Source: Protula sp. h YS-2021
Lineage: Eukaryota; Annelida; Polychaeta; Sabellida; Serpulidae
Direction of reading: 5' to 3'
Assembly: GCA_949752745.1 (NCBI GenBank)
Contig: OX457027.1
Coordinates: 87,255,720-87,319,719 of the forward strand
DNA: 64,000 nt
Part shown: in pieces, positions 12,900 through 24,100 of the stretch
Numbering within the stretch: position 1 is the stretch's first letter
How the letters are laid out: every line of letters starts with the position of its first letter
Translations under genes and position numbers: made by a program
Notes under the pieces: generated by a model
The model's input: only the letters and a program-made list of their open reading frames with translations
Told to the model about the DNA's origin: nothing
Database searches by the model: none

Positions 12900-13700
12900 A
12901 CAAGGTATGCACTACGATCGCACGAGTAGCTCCGGCTAGCTCCGAGTCAGCTCTGACTTGTATAACATCGTATATCTCTCTGTCAGAGCTACGAAGCCTT
13001 ACATTGTTACGCTAATAGGGATCAACTCTGAACGTTCTGCGGCACGAGTCCTGCATACCAGTCCCAATAATTCAAACATTTACTGAAAGTTCATGCACAA
13101 AATAGCCTTTTTGCAAAAAAGGCACAATTTTTATTGAGCTGTATATTTTTATTTGTTCATAAAAGTGCAGAAAAATTAGCTTCCGCACCCACCTGTCAAA
13201 TGTTTGTTTACATTCCGGCCTTTAAATGTCACATGACCGAAGTCAGATAGCCAAAATTTGAAATAAAGGGATCGTAGTTTATTTGTAAAATATATACTAA
13301 AATAGCTGATAAATGCAGAGTTAGGTATAAATTTATTTTGTATACCCACAATATTTGACATTTTATTTTTTACGTTCTTTTTGAAATACGATTCAAAAGT
13401 TTTTTATTGGATAATTGCGAAAATTATTGTTTCTCTTTCACGTAATAAATTATGCTCCCTGTATACAAACAAATGTCAATTATTGCGGGAGAATTGTAGT
13501 TATTTCCGTGTTATTTTCTTTTAAAAAAACACAGAAGGGCCTTTAGTAATGCCAATAAAAAGTTGTGGGTCGTTGAATCGCACATAAAGTAGCCACAGTG
13601 GTGCATCAGAGCGAGCGCAGTTGACTTGCTTATCGTTAATAGCGAGGCTTTGAAGTGGTACTTGGAAACTTTGTAGATTACCGCTTCTTGGAGCTAAGCT
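12900..13700 (+). repeat. Copy of a block that recurs upstream of the zinc-finger gene
   Basis: Words and order at about 12960-13260 match 20690-20940: a cattgtt..atagggatca block, TACTGAAAGT, a run of GCAAAA(A)AGGC(A/G)C, AGCTTCC, and AATGTTT.ACTTCCGG-like sequence. The 13540-13690 part matches 16415-16555 (TTGTGGGTCGT, GCGCAGTTGACTTG-type words, ACCGCTTCTTGGAGCT). A third copy of the first block begins near 14890. These may be a dispersed repeat or duplicated promoter DNA. Confidence 0.55.
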
Positions 13701-13754
13701 ACGGCCAGCTCTATACTTCTTTTCGGTAAATCTCGCCGTCAGGAGTGGTATTCT

Positions 13755-13812
13755 TCTCTGTCCTTATTTTTAAGGATGTCCTTATTTTTAAAAATAAGGA
13801 TAAAAAAGCTGT
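13755..13812. repeat. Perfect palindrome in AT-rich DNA
   Basis: ATCCTTATTTTTAAAAATAAGGAT-type palindrome of about 22-24 bp, preceded by another CCTTATTTTTAAGG word. It could form a cruciform or be the end of a small element. No function can be assigned. Confidence 0.5.
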
Positions 13813-15150
13813 TCTGCTCGATCCTCAAACTTAACAAAGTCTTTTAAATGAGGATAAAAGTTAAGGATCAACCATCTACAAGGCCCTAGTCCTAGACGGC
13901 TCTTGTGGTCTTCCTATGACAGCAAGAGTCAGAGTTCCTATAATAGGAAATGTCACTGATGTCAATTTTCAAATCTCGGCGCACGATTTTAGAAAGAGTG
14001 CTTCACATAAATGGCCAAATTATAAATTATGGCGCGCAAGTTTTACGGTCAGATAACAGAAAAATATGTGTTTTCTTGAGATCAGGATATCGACTCCCTC
14101 ATTATCGCCCACAACAACAGTGAATCCACAGTTGCAAAACCACGCTTTACTCTAGTGTGGGAGTTTCGCTGTGGTCCAAAATAATGCCCCAGGATACTTT
14201 ACAGTGTGCTTTTTAAGAACAAAAGCCTACCAGTTAGAGCCGCGGTGTCCTTGAACGTGCGCCGAAAGATCCAGAGCCTCGAAAATTGTGATCAGTGGCC
14301 TTTCTATTGCAGGAACTGTGACCCTTTCTGTCCTAGAAACATAGAAAGGGTCCGCTGGGACTAACAAGGCCCAAACCGTAGAATGGGACGGAGGGTAGAA
14401 TGAGACATTTGACGCAGATAGGCTGAAACCTGCTTTGCTCATTTTACTATTGGATATCCTTAGATCCACATTCTTGGGAAAGAGTATCTCATAATATTGG
14501 AACATAAAATTGAAAGTATCATTTGTTGTTCAAGAGAAAAGTTATAAAACTAGCCAGGTTGACCAGCTGTTTATTTGTTGACGTCGCCATCTTGGTTCTG
14601 GGGCATCGGTTGTAACGCTGTTTGTGATTGGTTCATATTCAGGCCGACATTTTATGTCTCAAGCTTGTCTATTGTTTACCTTAGAAACACAATTTATACT
14701 TTTGTGTATTTTAATGTCCGTATACTGGGAAGTTACTGTGTTTTGTATTAGCAATGTTTGGTTAGACCTCTTCTGTCGGTGGTATATATTTGTTTACGTG
14801 TAAGTTGAGGGATATTTCCCTAAAATCATTAAAAACCCATAATTTTGTCCCGATTACTGTCTCGTCCTTGTAGTCTCAAGAATACGACTCCAGTGCTACG
14901 ACGCCTTCCATTGTTCTGCTAATAGGGATCAACTTCATTTGATCTGAGTCAAGAATCCTGTGTACCAGCCCCAAAATCTCTTCCACTGCCTCGTTTCCGT
15001 GATTTCTAATACCATCACTATCGACCAGCAGAAGCTTTGGATTCAAAATTAAATTGAGATTCTTCAAAATTTTCATGTCGTTTCTGGAAATCTTTTATCA
15101 AATTCGTTTGACAAATTTGATATAAACTCATCTTTGACTTGGACAACAAT
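13813..15150. other. Non-coding DNA with a partial repeat copy
   Basis: Near 14890-14950 is a short third copy of the block found at 12960 and 20700 (GCCTTCCATTGTT followed by AATAGGGATCAACTT). Open frames at 14227-14505 and 14876-15076 on the minus strand show no recognisable family and no splice context. I see nothing else. Confidence 0.35.
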
Positions 15151-15154
15151 ATTA

Positions 15155-15526
15155 TCCCCTCGCCCAACTTTGTTGGCGAAGGGGATACAGGATTTGGTCA
15201 GTTCGTCCGTCTATCTGTCCGTCCGACCGTCCTTCACGCTTTTGGTTAGTGGTCTTGTATGCACAACTCCTTCGAACGGGTAAGCACACATTTCAAATCT
15301 TATACGGATTTGCTCCTCATGTATTGTAGTTGTGCACCTCGTATTCAGTTTGTCCGATTTTTCGTTTATTTAGCCAAAATTGAGGTCGAAACTTCGCATA
15401 TTTTTCGACTATAAAGGCTATATGATCTAAGTCTTGTATGTACAACTCCTCCGAACGGTTAAGCACACACATTTCAAATCCTATACAGATTTACTCCTCG
15501 TGTAAAAACGTGCGAAGCGCGAGGGG
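15155..15526. mobile_element. Helitron-like (HINE/pearl-type) non-autonomous element
   Basis: It begins with ATCCCCTCGC, then a hairpin CGCCCAACTTTGTTGGCG, then a run of GTCCGTC/GTCTGTCC words. The centre has two units containing GTATG(C/T)ACAACTCCT(C/T)CGAACGG and ATTTCAAATC. It ends with GCGAGGGGAT, the reverse complement of its start. Subterminal inverted repeats, a GTCC microsatellite and a tandem core are the layout known for Helitron-derived DINE/HINE and bivalve pearl elements. The assignment is by layout only. Confidence 0.6.
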
Positions 15527-15529
15527 ATT

Positions 15530-16780
15530 GGCAGCGTTCCGGTGCTGTTGTTTAAATGTGTTTTATCACAGGAATTTCTGTGCGTGACTGTACCCCGACT
15601 CTTCAAAAGTGTGCGTGTTTGTGCGTGAATCACGCACAAACGCACGGAAATGGGAACCCTGCGATAACATAATATAGATAGAGCAAACACTATGTTATGA
15701 AACATTCCAGGTGTAACACACATATCTGTGTATTTATTAGGACATCTGTTATATTATTCATTGTTAAAAAGAAGAGATTTCTGTTTCATTGTAATAATGA
15801 TACACAAAGAAATGAGTAATCAGCTGATTAATTGTTCCGGTCTGGTTGCGGGTGCTCCTGTAATGGATGCAAGCATTAATGTTCTTCCAATCACCATATC
15901 AGCATGAGGAAAACATGAAAAGTGTCCGTTTACACACCTGAAATCATTGCAAACAAGGGATAATGAGCCAATTTTATTGATTGGTGGTAAGATTTTGTTA
16001 TCAAAGGAATTAAAGCGTCTTTTGTATCGAGAAGTGTGAAACAAAAAGTACTGCTCCAAACTGGGCAGTCCGGCGTTTCGGCACAGTTGCTGGTAGACTA
16101 AGTCTGGTCAAAATTCCCCTTTCCCTTTATCGTAGTTTTTTTTTTCACAACTGATAAATTGTAGGAGCTTTTAAGCACTTAAAAGGTAAGGGTTATAAGG
16201 GTTTTTGCCTGTTGTTTTACATGTTGCACTTTGAAGTTGCGCGGCGGCGCACCAAAAAAAAAAAAAAAAACTTAGGTAATGAAAACCTTTAATTGTCGTC
16301 CAATCTACCTGCCTCACCCCGTATATTCAAATGATTTGTGGTTATTTCCGGATTTTTCCTTTTAATGAAAGGGTAACAGGAGTTGTATGTCATTACTTTT
16401 TCACTTTGAGGGCTTTTAGCAAATGCAAATAAAGACTTGTGGGTCGTCACAGAGGTGCCTCAAAGCGAACGCAGTTGACTTGTATATCGTTATATAGCGA
16501 GGAAGTGAAACGATACACCAAACCTCAGTAGCGAACCGCTTCTTGGAGCTGCGATGAAATATGTGTTACGCACTAGTTAGACACAGATCTATCCATAATG
16601 TGCATCCCTCGGATTTGAGTATTTTCGCACATGGTGCAAGGGGTGTCTGAATGTCTACTCATTAAAAAAAAAAAGAAAAAAAAAACACTTGATAAAAAAA
16701 CACGCAATGGTGCAGTTTAAAATCGACCTAAACATTAAGGCTGCCTAGACCGTGAAAATGTATTCCGACAAGTTAAGCTT
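15530..16780. other. Non-coding DNA with repeat fragments
   Basis: Contains poly-A and poly-T tracts and, at 16415-16555, the second copy of the block also seen at 13540-13690. The open frames on the minus strand at 15481-15723 and 15820-16059 have no recognisable product. Confidence 0.35.
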
Positions 16781-17170
16781 GAAGGAAGCTAGATGACTTC
16801 TGATGACTTCTGATGACTTATTGTAGGAGACTATTCCATAATCGTATTGCAGAGGGGGAGCATGAGTACTTGTACGCGAGTATTCTCTTATAGAGTGGCA
16901 GAGAACTTACCTCTTGTCCTCCAGTAGTTGTGTTTTTCGGCACGAGATATCGCGACGAGATTATTAACGATACGATATGTCATTACCGTCTTGGCTTGTT
17001 GTCGTCGGAGCGGGAGGGAATCCCACTTTTTTGGCGGTATGGGGGTCCCACACAGTTGAAGTGTACTCTAATGTTGGACGAAAGTATTTCGTGTAGCACT
17101 TCACTTTGATGTCGACTGGGCAAGCTCTGGTATTCCGCTCCAGAAAGGCACGACTTGAGTTACTTTTTTT

Positions 17171-18228
17171 TATGACCCGCCCGACGTTAGTCGGGGGGTC
17201 ATATAGTTTTTGCCCTGTCCGTCTTGCCGTCCGTCCGTGCGTGCCTAACGCTTTGGGTGCTCAAGATTGTGTAATGAACTTGTGCTAGGGATTTGTACCT
17301 ATAAATCCCAAAGCCATTGGAAATGATTAGAGATAGAATGAAGATGTGCACCTCCCCTTTTGCCGAAATCGACTGATTGGTCAGGCCGTCGTGAGTGTCT
17401 GAACTTAGGCAATTTTTCATTGATATTTAAGGAACAGCTTGAAGTTGTGTAATGCACTTGTGCTAGGGATTTGCACCTATAAATCCCAAAGCCATTGGAA
17501 ATGATTAGATATGCAATGAAGATGTGCACCTCCCCTTTTGGCCGAAATCGACCGATGGGTCAGACCGTGGTGAGTGTCTGAACTTAGGCAATTTTTTAGT
17601 GATATTTGATGAACAGCTTGAAGTTTTGTGTAATGAATTTGTGCTAGCGATTTCTGTCTATAAATTCCAAAGGTAGTGGAAATGGTTAAATATATAATGA
17701 AGATGTGTACCTCCCCTTTTGACCGAAATCAACCGACGGGTCAGGCCGTGGTGAGTGTCTGAACTTAGGCAATTTTTCAGTCATATTTAATGAACAGCTT
17801 GAAGTTTTGTCTAATGAACTTGTGCTAGCGATTTCTGTCGATAAGTCCAAAGCCGTTGTGAATGATTTTGTGTATAATGAACATGTGCACTGCCGCTTTG
17901 ATCGAAATCTACCAGTAAGTGTAACCGTGGTGAGTGTTTGAACTTAGATAATTTTTTCACTGGTATTGACTGAAACAAATTTGAACGTGAAGTTTTGTTT
18001 AATGAACTTGTGTTAGTCATTTCTACGTATAAATGCCAAAGGCATTGAGAATGACTATGCATATAATGAAGATGTGCACCTCCCGTTTAGCCCGTGTGGC
18101 CGTGATAGGTGACTGAATTTATACTAGTTTTGCTTCTTGTTGCATGTTACAATTACCGTATCATGAATTCTTCAGTTAAAATTTCGTTTAGGGCGGGTCA
18201 TTCGTGTTCCTCCAGGACACATTTCTAG
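17171..18228. mobile_element. Helitron-like element with five ~165 bp core units
   Basis: Starts ATGACCCGCCC with hairpin CCGACGTTAGTCGG, then a GTCCGTCC tract. Five units follow, each with AATGAACTTGTGCTAG(G/C)GATTT, AATGAAGATGTGCACCTCCC and TGAGTGTCTGAACTTAG. It ends with GGGCGGGTCAT (inverse of the start), hairpin GTGTTCCTCCAGGACAC and CTAG before a T run. A hairpin shortly before a CTRR end is the Helitron hallmark. It is inserted in the minus-strand LINE relic between the YLGL and RAFLERNT parts. Confidence 0.7.
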
Positions 18229-18345
18229 TTTTTTTTTTGGAAATCGTGTCGATATTAGTGTTAGCTTCCCGTCTATTGTAAACCCAAGATACTTTGCGCT
18301 ATTGACAGTTTTGAGAACCTTTCCGTGTATTTTATATTTAGTTAG

Positions 18346-19066
18346 TCACCCGCCGGGGGACTATAGTTTTCGGGTCTGTCTGTCCGTCTGTCGACAACTT
18401 TTTTGTTAACACGCTCATGCCTACATTTTTGGACCGATTGTTAAGATATTCTATATATGGGTAGTACTGGAACGAACAAGGGTCGGTATTGTAAATGAGC
18501 CATGTCGGCCCAAGGACATTGGCCCAGCTGAACTTCTCAAATTTTCCCAATCCTTACTCAGTTGGTATTGTAAATGAGCCCTGTCGACCCGAGGACATTG
18601 GTCCAGCTGGACTTTAAAAATTTACACAGTCTTTGAGCACTTGAGCGAGTTTAACACCATGAAGCCAACATTTTTTAATCGATTGTCGAAACATTTTACA
18701 TATACGTAGTGTGGGTGATAACAAGGGTTAGTCTTATAAATGAGATAGACTTTAAAAAATTGCACATTTTTTGAGCACTGGAGTTTGTTAACACACTCAA
18801 GCTTACATTTCTTGATCGATTGTCAAAATACCGGTATTTTACACATGGGTTCTCTCAAGATTTGGTACTGTAAATGAGCCACGTCTGTCCGAGGACATTG
18901 ACCCAGCTGGACTTTGAAAATTCACACAGTCTTTGAGCACTTGAGTGAGTTTGTTAACATATGTTCCTGAATATGATACGAATTGCTTGAGGGTTGTAGT
19001 CCAACCTTACAAAATCAAATACAGCGATTGTACGCCGGCGGGGGACATAGTCAGTTTCACTGACTA
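18346..19066. mobile_element. Helitron-like element, GGGGGAC family copy 1
   Basis: Begins GTCACCCGCCGGGGGACTAT and a GTCTGTCCGTC tract, followed by three to four units containing GGTATTGTAAATGAGCC, GAGGACATTG and ACTTTGAAAA. Ends CGGCGGGGGACATAGTCAGT with hairpin AGTCAGTTTCACTGACT. Related copies lie at 36228-36880 and 46953-47392. It is inserted inside the LINE relic, separating the FADD and YLGL parts. Confidence 0.7.
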
Positions 19067-19300
19067 CTTGTTTGTATTATATTTTTCTTGTTCGTTACCT
19101 TAAGGGCTTCACACTTAACTGGGTTGAAGTCCATCATCCATTTATGTTCCCACTCTTGTAGACGGTCAAGGTCCTGCAGCAGAGAGGCATCATTTTGACT
19201 ACGAATGCTACGACTAACCAAACTGTCATCAGCGAAGAGACTAGTGGATGAGTGCGTGACAAAGTCGGACAGGTCATTGATATATACAAAGAAGAGCAGG

Positions 19301-19316
19301 GGGGGGGGGGGGGGCG
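19301..19316. repeat. Poly-G tract
   Basis: A run of about 16 G residues within the LINE relic, next to the point where the reverse transcriptase frame has lost part of its GxPQGS region. Length of such tracts is often unreliable in assemblies. Confidence 0.6.
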
Positions 19317-20689
19317 ATCACGCTGCCTTCTGGGACTTCCGACATCACTTGAGCCGTTGTTGATTCTTGTCCGTCAACAACTACTTTGCTGAGTTCAAAC
19401 GTTATCAAAGGCTTTCGAAAAATCTAAAAGTACTGAATCACCTTGTTCATTGAGGGCTTGCACTTGCTCATTCAGGGTGAGGATTAACTTAGACTACGTC
19501 GAGCTGAATTTACGACAACTATGTTGGCGTTGGCTAGAATGTTATTGTGATCAAAGTAGCGAATTATGTTGCTATGGATTATATGTTCCAACATTCTACA
19601 GCACTTGCTGGATTGAGAGATAGGCCCGTAGTTTGCTGGTGAGCTTTAACAGCAGAGTTACGAAGGCCTCGGATAACACTTGGTCCTACACATGCTTGAA
19701 ATATTGTAGTTAGGGGTACCGAAAGCAGAGGCGCAAATGTCGGGATGTGGACTAGGACCTAAACCGGGAAGCTGTTGACCTTTTTTTTTTTGGTGAAGAC
19801 TGATGCGAACTGGTTATTTAGAATATTTGCTTTTCTTTTAGGATGTATGTGATTCACACCCTTGAGCTTCTATAGGGAAACGCCTGTAGATTCACATCGT
19901 TTCCGTTTCACATAACTCGAGTCGAGTGCTCTTGAGATTACTTTTAAAATTTCATTTTCATTTTACGACCGGTTTGTTCCGCGTGGCAGCTACACCAGAA
20001 TCGACGAGCAGCATACCGTGATCACTTGCCGATTGGTCAAAAATACATCCAGAATCTTATCTCCGCAAGTGAGAAAATTAACTATTTGTTCGAGTCCACT
20101 ATCATTTCTACAGTTCACAAAATCGACAGTTCATACGGACTGGATACTGGTTCGATACAATTGATTGAGTTTCTCAGTTCATATCTGGCAAGCTGTAGTC
20201 ACCAGTTACCCACAGCATGCAGTTTGAATTTTAGTTTAAATATTAGTTGTACTCGACATCGCTTCTTGGAGGAGGGTTATATAGAGTTACCATGTTTGAG
20301 AAATCAGCTGTTTTTTGTCATGACAAGTCGATACTAGTGCCATTATATCGCTGTGTGACATGTACAAGTATCCTAGAGCCCATTATCTGTTACATTTCCA
20401 AAGTTTATTTTTGGGCTATATTGTAGAATTCCTGCACTGGTCAGATCTCTGTGCTGCAATACCATTGATCCCTTTGTTTTGTTCCAAATTGATTCTATAA
20501 ATATCACTTTTTAAAATTGCTAGTTTTGATTTGTCTAAAATTTTAATTACGTTGTAAAGAACACACATTAAGATTTTTAAAATTATCCTTTTTCGTTAAA
20601 AGTCTGGTAGAAATCTATTTAAAATCGACTTATTGATTAATTTATTAATTTACGTGTGCAGCCTTGAGGGCGCGTTACACTTCTTTACT

Positions 20690-21023
20690 CTCTGTGTTTC
20701 GATGTCCAAGCCACAACGCGTTCCATTGTTCAGTCCATAGGGGTCAGCTTTCTGTGTTCTGGGGTTTGAATTGCGCACTAGTCACAATTACCGAAACATA
20801 TACTGAAAGTCCCCGGTCAGTGTCATTGCACCCATTTTGCAAAATAGGCGCATTTTCGATAAAATGGAGAAAACTAAGCTTCCACGCTCAGCTGCAAAAT
20901 GTTTACGTTCCGGGCTTTTTGGGGAAGTCTGTCGGTCAGTGGCTATTATTGGAGAACTTCAGCTCAGCCAATGAAACTGCTGCTTTTCTTTTTTACAGAG
21001 GTTGCACTTGACTGGCGGGAGAA
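20690..21023 (+). promoter_or_regulatory. Candidate promoter / 5' untranslated region of the zinc-finger gene
   Basis: This stretch precedes the inferred start codon at 21024. It contains a CCAAT word (CAGCCAATGAAA) at about 20966 and a good splice acceptor, TTTCTTTTTTACAG, ending near 20999, so the 5' leader may itself be spliced. The 20690-20940 part is a diverged copy of the block at 12960-13260. Transcription start is not visible; the assignment rests on position. Confidence 0.4.
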
Positions 21024-21194
21024 ATGGAAATTTATAACTCCGTAGCTGCAGTGATCTCAGATGATGTTTTCAACAAGATTCCACGGGAGAAACGCACGGA
21101 TTTGAAGGTGCTTCTAATAAACGATATTTCAGACTTAGAAACGTTAGCAATTTGGGGAGACACTCTGGATCTGCTTATCTTTTCTGTGACATCA
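21024..21194 (+). CDS. Zinc-finger gene exon 1 (start codon)
   Basis: Residues 1-57, from ATG to the phase-0 donor TCA|GTAACA. It has an even mix of acidic and hydrophobic residues (KVLLINDISDLETLAIWG) and no low-complexity run, unlike nearby shadows. A later in-phase stop at 21222 shows the exon must end before that. Start chosen because it is the first ATG after a strong acceptor and the reading continues in phase into exon 2. Another donor (CAC|GTAACG) would break phase. Support is moderate. Confidence 0.55.
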
Positions 21195-24100
21195 GTAACA
21201 TCACGTAACGTCAAAAAATATTGAAAATCTAATACTTGCCTGGTGTTCTTCAAAACAGGTGGAATCAACCCCAAACTTGTTTGGATTACTTCTTGGGAAG
21301 GCTGAAATTGTATACTTTTTTTAAGCTGAAGGGGGAAAACATGGCGTCATGTGAATAAGTGTTTTATTATTAAAGCAAGTTTTCTGAGCAAGATAACTAT
21401 TGACCGGGAAGTACTAAATCAGCAAAAACTACTTATCGGTGTAAAATGTCATATCTGTTAAGCTGTCCAGTTTTATGGCCTAAAGAAAGACAAATACTGA
21501 AATTAGTTGGAAAAATTTTAAAATGCCGAAAGGGCTTTAATTTCTTAGACACGTTTAAAACTTTGCGTTTGACCAGAGTTTTGTGACATACCCAAAATAT
21601 TTCCTTCTGGTAATCTGTTTAGAAACGATATATTGATGGCCATGTGATGCAAAAAAAATTTCAGTTCTCAACCTTCGTAAAAATTTCAGATATTAATTTT
21701 GCAAAAAATGGATATATTTTTGTGTGACGGGGTGTGTTTAATATTTTTTACCTTTTTAGCCCTCAGCCAATATTGGCTGAAGGCTATTGCTATTGGTCCG
21801 TCCGTCCGTCTGTCTGTCTGTCCGTGAACTTTTTTGTCCGGGCGATATCTTAAAAACTATTTATCAGAGCTTCACAAAACCTTACAGGAAGAAAGTATAT
21901 ATAGTGTAGATGTGCAACGGGGGTTTAATTTGTCTCTTGTCCGTCCGTCACACTTTAAACTTTTTTCTTGTCCTGCGATATCAAAAAAAACTATTCATCG
22001 GATCTTCTCAAAATCTTGCAGGAAGAAAGTATATATAGTATAGATGTGCAACGGGGGGGGGGGGGGGGGGGGGTCAATTTGTCCCATGTCCACCCGACTG
22101 TCCGTCCGTCGCACTTTAAACTTTTTTCTTGTCCGGGTGATACCTCAAAACCTATTTCTTGGATCTTCGCCAAACCTTACAGGAAGGAAGTATATGTAAT
22201 GCAGATGTGCAACGGGGGGTTCAATTTGTCCCATGTCCGCCCGTCGCACTTAAAACTTTTTTTTGTCCGGGCAATATCTCAAAAACTATTCATGGGATCT
22301 TAACCAAACCTTACAGGAAGAAATTATATATAGTGTAAATGTGCAAGGACCTGTCCGTCGCTCCATCCGTTGCACTTTGTATATTGGTTTTGTCCGGGCG
22401 GTATTTCAAAAGAGTAACTGGACCATAGTGATGTAACCGCTATTGGCTGAGGGCTCTGCATCTCCGATGCCTATGTTTTAAATGTTAAACAGGCTTTCAT
22501 AAAAGAAAAAGGTGCTGAATTGTTATCAGAAGGTGGTGTCAACATAGTAAATGGCGACAAACAAGCTGTTGATGAGGTCAGCACATTTATTCAGAAGGTA
22601 ATAGCTTTGTCTAGTTATGTGTCCCTCGCCCCCACCCCCCCCCCCCCGCCCCGACGTCTTCATGTTGATGTGATGGTGCCAGTTTAGGACCATTCCAGAA
22701 AGCGTCGCCGGCACAGCCCGGAGTCTGTCGGCACCGCGATATTCATGGAGTTCCACTTTCTCCATGCTTTGATATGACCTCCTCCCCACCCTCCTCGGCC
22801 AGTTTTATCTTCTTATTTCCAGTAGTTGTGCATCCGGTATTTGCCACGGCACTCTCCAACCAACACCCAAAAAACACCAAAAAAAAAAAAAAACAAAAAA
22901 AAACAAAACAAAAACAAACAAATAAACAATTATTGGGTTGAAAAACAAATTACATTAAATTTAATTGTGTTTCTTTGGTATTATACAGCTGATCCATGAT
23001 GTCGCGGAAACATCAAAGAGCCCTGTTGGTCCCGAAGCCAGTCCGGAGAACGGAAGGCATGGGCGGGCGTCGACATCAAAGGCTCAAAACGACTCGTCGC
23101 CAAGGAAGAGAAGAGGCGCCTCGCCAGGGGCAGTAACTGTAACGAAGCGAGAGAAGTCGTGTCGAGACGGGGAGGCGGGCTGTGTGCCGCGTCAGGGGGT
23201 GGGCGATATACCGGAGATATTGCCGAGGAGGACACGCGGGAAGAAAGTCGATGTGTTGTCGATTTTGAACAAACGAAGAAAGACAAATCAAAGTGGTCGT
23301 TCATGTTATGAACAAAAGTCGGAAGTGAAACGTGTTGTGCTGTCAGAAAACAAGACCGACAAGAAAAATGACTTGAGGTCGCCAGAAGAGGGACAGGTGT
23401 CAGAATGTGCGTCGCATTTAAGCGGACCGGAAATATGTGGGAACTGTGATTACAGTCCGGGCGACGTGGGTGGAGACGGGCGGGAATATGCGAGCGAGAC
23501 AGGAGGCGACTTTCCACATGAGTCTTTGCCTCTAGGAGATGAGATTTCACCTCGGGTAGAGAAATCTTCGCCTCGGGCTGACGAGTCTTCGCCTTGGACA
23601 GACGAGTCTTCGCCTCGGGCAGACGAGTCTTCGCCTCGGGCAGACGATTTTTCCACTTGGGCGTCTGACGAAGACCAAAGTGAAAGTCCCGCAGGATCCG
23701 ATGACGGGGCGTCCAGGAGTAAGCCTCGCCTGATCCGGGTGAATATAATACCTTCCGTAACAATCAAGCCATCCAAACGTGACGAGGCCACTGAAGGGGT
23801 AGAGAGTCCAGGTAATTATACAATGTACAAGTGTTTTTACTTTGATTATATGTACAGTCAGTACTTGGTTATCCGTTATTCCTTGGCCCACTTGCCAAAG
23901 CAACGAAGCTGTTTAGCCAATGCATGCACTTAGATGCAAAAGTGTCATAAAGAACTTTCATGCCGTAAACTAGAGCCTTAAAACAGAATTTTCACTGAAT
24001 AAAAAGGCAAATATACACGGTCAATTCAAAAAGACAGTTGAGGGCGGAAAACAAACTAGTGACGTATTCCATCCGAACTAGTCAGATGGTGAAGTACCAT

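Larger units (their letters stand above)
16790..20340 (-). pseudogene. LINE (endonuclease + reverse transcriptase) relic, split by two insertions
   Basis: Reading the minus strand from right to left, fragments appear in LINE order. Endonuclease end near 20200-20040 reads DSGLEQIVNF and KILDVFLTNRQ. ILNNQFASVFT is near 19800 and CCRMLEHIIHSNII near 19580. DSVLLDFSKAFD is near 19420. YINDLSDFVTHSS then FADDSLVSR, the catalytic FADD box, lie near 19270-19200. SAKYLGL is near 18290. RAFLERNTRACP then FRPTLEYTSTVWDPHT are at 17160-17040, and SPSAIRLWNSL near 16850. Many stops and frameshifts are present. Two Helitron-like elements interrupt it. The motifs resemble CR1/jockey-group LINEs. Confidence 0.75.

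Noticed and set aside
20026..20337. 103-codon plus-strand frame as a gene
   Set aside because: It is antisense to the endonuclease end of the LINE relic (minus-strand KILDVFLTNRQ).
22981..23903. Minus-strand frames of 113-260 codons opposite exon 3
   Set aside because: They are shadows of the GC-rich coding exon and its 21-bp repeat. The plus frame has matching splice sites and phases.
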